A stretch of DNA of 64,000 nucleotides from Facklamia sp964471435 (GTDB taxonomy: Bacteria > Bacillota > Bacilli > Lactobacillales > Aerococcaceae). A program made the translations under genes and the position numbers. The notes beneath the pieces are model-generated. The model saw nothing but the letters and a program-made list of their open reading frames with translations, was not told the DNA's origin and made no database searches. The stretch lies in NCBI GenBank assembly GCA_964471435.1, contig CAYYGA010000002.1, forward strand, positions 31,839 to 95,838, written 5' to 3'. Positions 59,233 through 64,000 of the stretch are shown piece after piece (the stretch's first letter is position 1; each line of letters begins with the position of its first letter).

Positions 59233-60915
59233 CTACTCCTTGTCTAGCTGATAATTTGAAGCTTCCATAATGATAGGTAAAACAACCGGCCGGCGTTTAG
59301 TTTCCTTAAATAAAAACTTACCAATTTTCTCACGTAAGTCTCCTTTTAATTCGCCCCAATCAAAGTTATCCCGTTTAACATGATCTTCCAGCACATCCAA
59401 AGTAATATCTGAACAGGCTGCGATTAAATCGGTAGAAGTCTTCATATAAACAAAACCACGGGAAGTAATTTGTGGTCCGACTAAAATCCGCTTCATCCGA
59501 CGTGAAATAGTAGCCACTACTACAAAGATACCATCTTCACTTAAAATACGGCGGTCGCGTAAGACAACATTTCCAATATCTCCCACTCCGGAGCCGTCCA
59601 CTAATACATCGCCTGCGGTGATTTGAGTGGTCATAGTAACTTTGCCCTGATCGTATTCAATCACATCTCCCAAGGATGGCAAGATGATCCGGTCGTCGGA
59701 TAAACCGACCTGTTTGGCTAATTCACCATGTGCTGTCAGCATGCGGTATTCCCCATTCACCGGAATGAAGTATTCAGGTTGAATAAAGTTCATCATTAAT
59801 TTTAAATCGTTGGGAGTGGCATGGCCGGACGTTTTATAATGATCGGTCACACTCTCCACACGGGCGCCTGCTTTATAAATGAAATCTTTCGTTCTGGCTA
59901 AACTAGTTTCCATTCCTACCGAAGGAGTGGTTGCCAAATAAACGAGATCTCCTTTTTTCAAATTAATTAAATTATGCTGCCCCTGAGCCATGTCCTGGAT
60001 AATTTTTATAGGTTCGCCCACATCACCGGTCGATAAGACGACCATTTCATGATCTTCAAATTTAGAAATCTTGGCAATTTGACCGATAACCTTTTTATCT
60101 GGTATTACAATTTTTTCTAAGTCAATGGCAACACCGACAATTTCATAGAGTTCATCACTTGGAATAAAAATGGTGCGGTTGGCTGCATATGCGGCATCGA
60201 TTACTTGCTGGATACGCGCTATATTTGAACCAATCGTGCCGACGATGACTCTGCCTTCAGCGTTTCGGAAGGTTTCTGTAATTTGTTCGACAATTACCAG
60301 ATCACTGACGTTTTCAACATAGCTTTCTGCTGAAGCGGAGTCTGAAAGTAAAGCAATGACTTTTCCTTCTCCAATGTCTGTTAAACGTCCGAAGTCGGTT
60401 TTATATAGGTCTGATGCGCTGGGATCGAATCTAAAGTCACCTGTATAAACAACCGATCCTTGTTCTGTTTTAATCACAATTCCGACGGAATCGGGTATGG
60501 TATGTGTCGTTTTGAAAAAGCTGACACTTGCATCTTCAAATTCAATTTCAGTGTCGGCATCGACCACAAAAAAGTTTTCCAGGCGGTCTGCTAAGCCCAT
60601 TGTTTTGGCTGAGATACTGGCTAATTCAATTGTAAGTTGCGTTCCGAATACCGGCGCTTCTACCACATTGAGTAAATAAGGGAGCGCCCCTACCGCATCC
60701 GCATGTCCATGTGATAAAAAGATTCCAATAACTCGTTCAGCATTTTCTTCTAAGTAAGTGAAATCAGGAATGACCATATCAATCCCCAACAGGTCATCTT
60801 CAGGATAGAGTAAGCCGCAATCCAATACGATAATGGATTCTCCTACTTCTACCACATACATGTTCTTTCCTTCTTCACGAACACCCCCTAATGGGATAAT
60901 TCGAACTTTTTCCAT
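59233..60915 (-). CDS. rnjB: Ribonuclease J, J2-type
   Basis: Beta-CASP metallo-beta-lactamase RNase, 560 aa. The metal motif reads SHGHADAVGALPYLL (His69, His71, Asp73) with Ala74 where active RNase J1 has His. This HGHADA form is what RNase J2 of Bacillus carries, so I call J2, which is weakly active alone and partners J1. Other marks: VYTGDFRFDPSA, LLSDSASAESY, KTSGHATPNDLKLM and PVNGEYRML. The C-terminal domain is complete. GAGGTG precedes the ATG. pnp lies upstream and a ThiT-like gene directly downstream. Confidence 0.9.
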   Translation of the reverse strand: MEKVRIIPLGGVREEGKNMYVVEVGESIIVLDCGLLYPEDDLLGIDMVIPDFTYLEENAERVIGIFLSHGHADAVGALPYLLNVVEAPVFGTQLTIELASISAKTMGLADRLENFFVVDADTEIEFEDASVSFFKTTHTIPDSVGIVIKTEQGSVVYTGDFRFDPSASDLYKTDFGRLTDIGEGKVIALLSDSASAESYVENVSDLVIVEQITETFRNAEGRVIVGTIGSNIARIQQVIDAAYAANRTIFIPSDELYEIVGVAIDLEKIVIPDKKVIGQIAKISKFEDHEMVVLSTGDVGEPIKIIQDMAQGQHNLINLKKGDLVYLATTPSVGMETSLARTKDFIYKAGARVESVTDHYKTSGHATPNDLKLMMNFIQPEYFIPVNGEYRMLTAHGELAKQVGLSDDRIILPSLGDVIEYDQGKVTMTTQITAGDVLVDGSGVGDIGNVVLRDRRILSEDGIFVVVATISRRMKRILVGPQITSRGFVYMKTSTDLIAACSDITLDVLEDHVKRDNFDWGELKGDLREKIGKFLFKETKRRPVVLPIIMEASNYQLDKE

Positions 60916-61009
60916 AATACACCTCTTTATTTAATTATTGTAACTGTCTGCTTTAAAGCCTTTTTCATCAATCAATTCAAAATAGCTCCTGATTGAGATA
61001 GTCTTCAAT

Positions 61010-61018
61010 ATTATATCA
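61010..61018 (-). promoter_or_regulatory. rnjB promoter (extended -10)
   Basis: TGA-TATAAT on the minus strand, a perfect extended -10 about 95 bases before the rnjB start. The -35 position (TTCTCA) is weak. Confidence 0.65.
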
Positions 61019-61092
61019 TAGTTCTTTTCAAATGAGAATTGAGCGCCGTTTTGCTGATGAAAGAATCTCGCTAACTAAATTATTTGCTTCCA

Positions 61093-61248
61093 ATGTTTAA
61101 AGTAGAAGGAATCAAGGGCTTCTTGACTGCCTTCTTTGCTGCCACCATCAGTGTAAAACCAATTAGACGAAGGTTGTTTGGGCGACGAGGTTCATGGAAC
61201 ACGTTTGATGGACTTCGTTTGCACCACGTGGTTTATAAAAGTCGTTAG
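61093..61248 (+). other. Unexplained element with a 51-codon ORF
   Basis: A plus-strand ATG frame of 51 codons runs MFKVEGIKGFLTAFFAATIS to GSWNTFDGLRLHHVVYKSR. It has no ribosome site and is Arg/Phe/Gly-rich. The minus strand also stays open in two frames over much of it (for example FYTDGGSKEGSQEALDSFYF). Being open in several frames, GC-richer than its flanks and containing the palindrome ACCACGTGGT suggests a repeat element, RNA gene or decayed insertion rather than an expressed gene. I cannot identify it. Confidence 0.35.
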
Positions 61249-61373
61249 ACTTCTCTTTCGCAGGTGATCTTAACTTACTTTACTTTTTATTTTAGCATAG
61301 ATTATTCAAGGGTGATAATAAAGACGGTCGCGCTCACTTTTTTGCTTAGTCCCTTCAATTTTTTAAAAAGCAA

Positions 61374-61421
61374 CAAAAAAATCTTACCAGCAAAGAGTTT
61401 GAATTTCTTTACTGATAAGAT
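61374..61421 (-). terminator. Terminator after pnp
   Basis: CTTATCAGTAAAGA and TCTTTGCTGGTAAG pair over 14 positions on the minus strand (two G:U), loop of nine, followed by seven T. It lies about 46 bases past the pnp stop. Confidence 0.93.
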
Positions 61422-61466
61422 AAAGTGTTTAATTATTTAAGTTTATTCCCTTTTATAAAAAGTTTT

Positions 61467-63572
61467 TTATTCAGGTTTTTGCATTAAGACTTTACGGGAT
61501 AAGTCAATGCGTCCACGCTCGTCAACGCCGGTTACTTTGACGGTCACTTTATCACCTAAATCAAAGACATCCTCGACATTTTCAATACGGCGGTGGTCAA
61601 TTTGAGAAATATGCATCAGACCGTCTTTACCTGGTAAGACTTCAACAAAGGCACCATATTTTTCAATACGCTTAATAGTTCCTTCATAAGTTTTCCCGAC
61701 TTCAACTTCGGCTACTAGCTGTTCAATGATTTCAATGGCTTTTTGGATCATTGTTGAATCAGAGGATGCGATGCTGACAGCACCTTCTTGATCGATATCG
61801 ATTTTAACGCCGGTTTCATCAATGATTTTATTGATGGTGTCGCCGCCTTTACCGATAACAACTTTGATTTTGTCAGGGTGGATTTGAATCATTTCAATCT
61901 TCGGTGCGTACTGACTTAGTTCTGCACGTGGCTCTGAAATGGCGGTTGTAATATTTTCTAAAATGTCAAAGCGCGCCTGCTTAGCTTGGGTGAGCGCTTC
62001 TTCCAAGATAGCCGGGGTAATTCCTTGGATTTTAATGTCCATTTGTAAAGCGGTAATACCGTCTTTGGTTCCGGCTACTTTAAAGTCCATGTCGCCTAAG
62101 TGGTCTTCCAGTCCTTGGATATCAGTCAGAACAGTGTAGTTGTCTCCGTCCATCACCAATCCCATGGCAATACCTGCAACAGGTGCTTTGATTGGTACAC
62201 CAGCATCCATTAAAGCTAAAGTGGCTGCACAAATAGAAGCCTGTGAAGAAGAACCATTTGATTCCAAGACTTCAGAAACTAAACGGATCATGTACGGGAA
62301 TTCTTCTTCTGAAGGAATAACCTGTGCTAAAGCACGCTCACCTAAGGCACCGTGACCAATTTCACGTCTGCCGGGAGAACCGACACGGCCTGTTTCTCCA
62401 ACGGAAAAGTTAGGGAAATTGTAGTGGTGGATAAAGCGTTTATCTTCTTCAGTTCCTAAACCATCAATGATTTGGTGTTCGGATAAAGGTGCTAGGGTTG
62501 CTACCGATAAAGCCTGAGTCTGTCCACGTGTGAAGAGTCCAGATCCGTGGGTACGCGGCAGTAAAGCTACTTCCGATTCCAGCGGGCGAATCTCATCAGG
62601 TTTACGTCCGTCCGGACGAATACGTTCTTCAGTGATTAAACGGCGTACTTCTGCTTTTTCTAAATCACTCATTGCACCGCTGACGTCTGCCAGTTTAGTA
62701 GCGCCTTCTTCATCCTCTGCTAAATTCTCAGCAAAATAAACTTGAGCTTCTTCCATTAAAGCTTCAACTGCAGCTGAGCGCGCCTGTTTTTCTTGGGTTT
62801 GAACGGCTTCACTCATACGCTCTTTGTAAAGAGCTTCTACTTGTTGAACAATATCTTGATTTAGTTCAAGGAGCTCAAATTCAAATTTTTCTTTTCCAAC
62901 TGCTGCAACCACTTCATTTTGGAAAGCAACTAACTTTTTCACTTCTTCGTGACCAAATAATAAAGCTTCCAGCATATCGGCTTCATCAACTTCTTCTGCA
63001 GAGGATTCAACCATATTAATAGCCTGGTCTGTTCCGGCAACTGTTAATTCAATGTCGGATTGCTCTCTTTGCTCTTCATTTGGATTGATAACAAATTCAC
63101 CATTAATACGGCCTACATCAACCCCTGCGATCGGTCCGTTAAATGGAATGTCGGAAATGGCCAAAGCTAAGGATGATCCCAGCATCGCTGCCATTTCAGG
63201 TGTACAGTCTTGATCTACCGATAAAACAGTGTTGGTGATTTGGATTTCGTTACGTACGCCTTCCGGGAACATTGGGCGCAGCGGGCGGTCAATTAAACGA
63301 GAAGTTAAAGTAGCGACTTCAGAGGGTCGTCCTTCACGTTTGATAAAGCCTCCCGGTACTTTACCGACAGCATACATTTTTTCAATATAATGAACAGTTA
63401 ATGGGAAAAAGTTCATCCCTGAAGCTCGTTTGCTGGCGACTGCAGCTGATAAAACAACCGTATCACCGTAACGAACTAAAACTGCTCCATTGGCCTGGCG
63501 GGCAATTTGATTGACTTCAACGCTTAAAGGACGGCCTCCCCAACTTGTTTCAAATACTTTCTTTTCTGACAT
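61467..63572 (-). CDS. pnp: Polyribonucleotide nucleotidyltransferase (PNPase)
   Basis: Phosphorolytic 3'-5' exoribonuclease, the main one in Gram-positive bacteria. From the ATG at 63572 it is 701 aa. Two RNase PH-like domains (about 10-225 and 305-540) flank an all-alpha linker; FFPLTVHYIEKMYAVGKVPGGF, EIGHGALGERAL and SNGSSSQASICAA are family marks. A KH domain (MIQIHPDKIKVVIGKGGDTINKI) and an S1 domain (GTIKRIEKYGAFVEVLPGKDGLMHIS) close it. The upstream start at 63590 is rejected because AAGGAG falls within it and lies seven bases before MSEKKVFE. A long structured leader precedes the gene. Confidence 0.97.
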   Translation of the reverse strand: MSEKKVFETSWGGRPLSVEVNQIARQANGAVLVRYGDTVVLSAAVASKRASGMNFFPLTVHYIEKMYAVGKVPGGFIKREGRPSEVATLTSRLIDRPLRPMFPEGVRNEIQITNTVLSVDQDCTPEMAAMLGSSLALAISDIPFNGPIAGVDVGRINGEFVINPNEEQREQSDIELTVAGTDQAINMVESSAEEVDEADMLEALLFGHEEVKKLVAFQNEVVAAVGKEKFEFELLELNQDIVQQVEALYKERMSEAVQTQEKQARSAAVEALMEEAQVYFAENLAEDEEGATKLADVSGAMSDLEKAEVRRLITEERIRPDGRKPDEIRPLESEVALLPRTHGSGLFTRGQTQALSVATLAPLSEHQIIDGLGTEEDKRFIHHYNFPNFSVGETGRVGSPGRREIGHGALGERALAQVIPSEEEFPYMIRLVSEVLESNGSSSQASICAATLALMDAGVPIKAPVAGIAMGLVMDGDNYTVLTDIQGLEDHLGDMDFKVAGTKDGITALQMDIKIQGITPAILEEALTQAKQARFDILENITTAISEPRAELSQYAPKIEMIQIHPDKIKVVIGKGGDTINKIIDETGVKIDIDQEGAVSIASSDSTMIQKAIEIIEQLVAEVEVGKTYEGTIKRIEKYGAFVEVLPGKDGLMHISQIDHRRIENVEDVFDLGDKVTVKVTGVDERGRIDLSRKVLMQKPE

Positions 63573-63597
63573 GTAAAAACTCCTTTTCATTTAGATC

Positions 63598-63690
63598 ATT
63601 CGGAGTACTACTAAACAAATATCAAAACAGCAATGATAAAACTGTAAAATTTTGATGCTTTCATATTTGCATAGCAGTCATTCTCCGAAT
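63598..63690 (-). promoter_or_regulatory. Long stem-loop in the pnp 5' leader
   Basis: In the minus-strand transcript AUUCGGAG pairs with CUCCGAAU. Inside, 16 bases (ACUGCUAUGCAAAUAU) pair with AUAUUUGUUUAGUAGU with two G:U and one mismatch, and further in AUCAAA/UUUGAU and ACAG/CUGU close an apical loop. The structure ends about 20 bases before the pnp ribosome site. A double-stranded leader is a plausible RNase III target, as in the Escherichia coli pnp leader; that function is inferred. Confidence 0.75.
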
Positions 63691-63851
63691 CAACAACAGG
63701 TAAACACGCTATTGGTAGACTATGAGATTCTATTTCATAACAAATGCCACACTAACTTAGTGTTAGTTATTTGTCGAACAATACTAACTTCCACTGATGA
63801 ACAAACTCAAAACTTCTTGTCCTAGTCAATGAAATTATCTTATTGAGCAAT

Positions 63852-63903
63852 GTCTTCCCAGAGGCATAGTGGCTCCAAGCAGCCACTATGCCTCTGGGAA
63901 GAC
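63852..63903. repeat. 23-bp perfect inverted repeat
   Basis: Arms 63852-63874 and 63881-63903 are perfect over 23 bases around the loop CCAAGC. The arms are GC-rich (CCCAGAGGCATAGTGGCT core) in AT-rich surroundings, and neither side has a T-run, so it is not an ordinary terminator. Identity unknown. Confidence 0.85.
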
Positions 63904-63961
63904 TCTCCTGCTATAAATTCAATCTAAAAAATAATAAAATACCAATAACCTCTTATAATAT

Positions 63962-63995
63962 AACAAAAAGGATGGTTAAAAACCATCCTTTCACA
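63962..63995 (-). terminator. Terminator of the gene upstream of the window edge
   Basis: AAAGGATGG (63967-63975) pairs with CCATCCTTT (63983-63991); on the minus strand the stem is followed by TTTTTGTTA. It would end a minus-strand gene beyond 64000. In Firmicutes that is often rpsO, but nothing here shows it. Confidence 0.88.
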
Positions 63996-64000
63996 CTTTT

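Larger units (their letters stand above)
60916..61466. other. Intergenic region between rnjB and pnp
   Basis: These 551 bases hold the rnjB promoter, an element with an unexplained 51-codon ORF (61093-61248), an extended -10-like TGC-TAAAAT on the minus strand near 61293-61301, and the pnp terminator. The segment about 61020-61270 is less AT-rich than its surroundings. Confidence 0.75.
63573..64000. other. pnp upstream region with several hairpins
   Basis: 428 bases without a gene. In order from pnp: a 93-nt leader stem-loop, a smaller hairpin (63739-63774, ACTAAC/GTTAGT inside ACAAAT/ATTTGT), a 23-bp perfect inverted repeat, and a terminator for a gene outside the window. I could not place a convincing pnp promoter. 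Confidence 0.8.

Noticed and set aside
58500..59300. TPP riboswitch for the ThiT-like gene
   Set aside because: The gene starts seven bases after rnjB, leaving no leader. I saw no THI-box-like sequence there or upstream of thiN.
60916..61009. Short peptide ORF in the rnjB leader (MKKALKQ-like, 13 codons)
   Set aside because: No ribosome site of its own and very short; chance is likely.
63852..63903. Intrinsic terminator
   Set aside because: The stem is long enough, but neither strand has a T-run after it.
1..64000. tRNA, rRNA, insertion sequence, prophage or defence island
   Set aside because: I looked for transposase, integrase (other than XerD), phage or nuclease-type defence proteins and for tRNA-like cloverleafs or rRNA and recognised none. 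The two gaps could hide such elements.

Overview
The window is a low-GC Gram-positive housekeeping region. Protein families and gene order point to Lactobacillales: dnaE-pfkA-pyk, rodZ-like-pgsA-cinA-recA-rny, rnc-smc-ftsY, plsX-acpP, asp23-fakA-recG, and gmk-rpoZ-priA-fmt-rsmB-stp-prkC-rsgA-rpe-thiN. The protein flavour suggests a relative of Aerococcaceae or Carnobacteriaceae; that family guess is inference. Almost every gene is on the minus strand, so operons read from high to low coordinates. The only supported plus-strand genes are rpmB and a small LexA-box-controlled gene. Two 100-base N runs (8826-8925, 14287-14386) are scaffold gaps, so this is a draft assembly.

Layout by region. 1-2.1 kb: start of deoB, then xerD and cvfB. 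2.3-8.6 kb: pyk, pfkA, dnaE. 9-17 kb: a DNA repair and recombination block (queA, ruvB, ruvA, msrB, mutL, gap, mutS). 17-21 kb: ymdB, a luciferase-like flavin oxidoreductase, rny. 21-26 kb: recA with its own promoter and a LexA box, cinA (TTG start), pgsA, a RodZ-like protein. 26-32 kb: ftsY, a HAD phosphatase, smc, rnc. 32-40 kb: an oligopeptide ABC transporter (oppDFBC plus two oppA paralogues) lying between rnc and acpP-plsX. 41-46 kb: recG, fakA, asp23-like, and divergent rpmB. 46.8-58 kb: the thiN-to-gmk block, covering translation, the Ser/Thr kinase-phosphatase pair, replication restart and GMP kinase. 58-64 kb: the LexA-box small gene, a ThiT-like membrane protein, rnjB, pnp, and structured non-coding DNA.

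How the genes fit together. RNA turnover is well represented: RNase Y, RNase III, an RNase J2-type protein and PNPase. The pnp leader folds into a long stem-loop of the kind RNase III could cut. DNA repair is represented by MutS/MutL, RuvAB, RecA, RecG and PriA, and two loci carry LexA boxes. Both oppA genes have a sigma-A promoter whose -35 box overlaps a CcpA cre-like site, suggesting carbon-catabolite control of peptide uptake.

I see no large unknown defence, mobile or biosynthetic system. The less-explained material is intergenic or small: a 41-bp tandem repeat array between recA and rny; a nested hairpin after pgsA whose flank recurs at the mutS-side gap edge; a 23-bp perfect inverted repeat near 63.88 kb; a conserved-looking element at 61.1-61.25 kb; the LexA-controlled orphan gene; and two OppA proteins that contain no cysteine and so cannot be ordinary lipoproteins.
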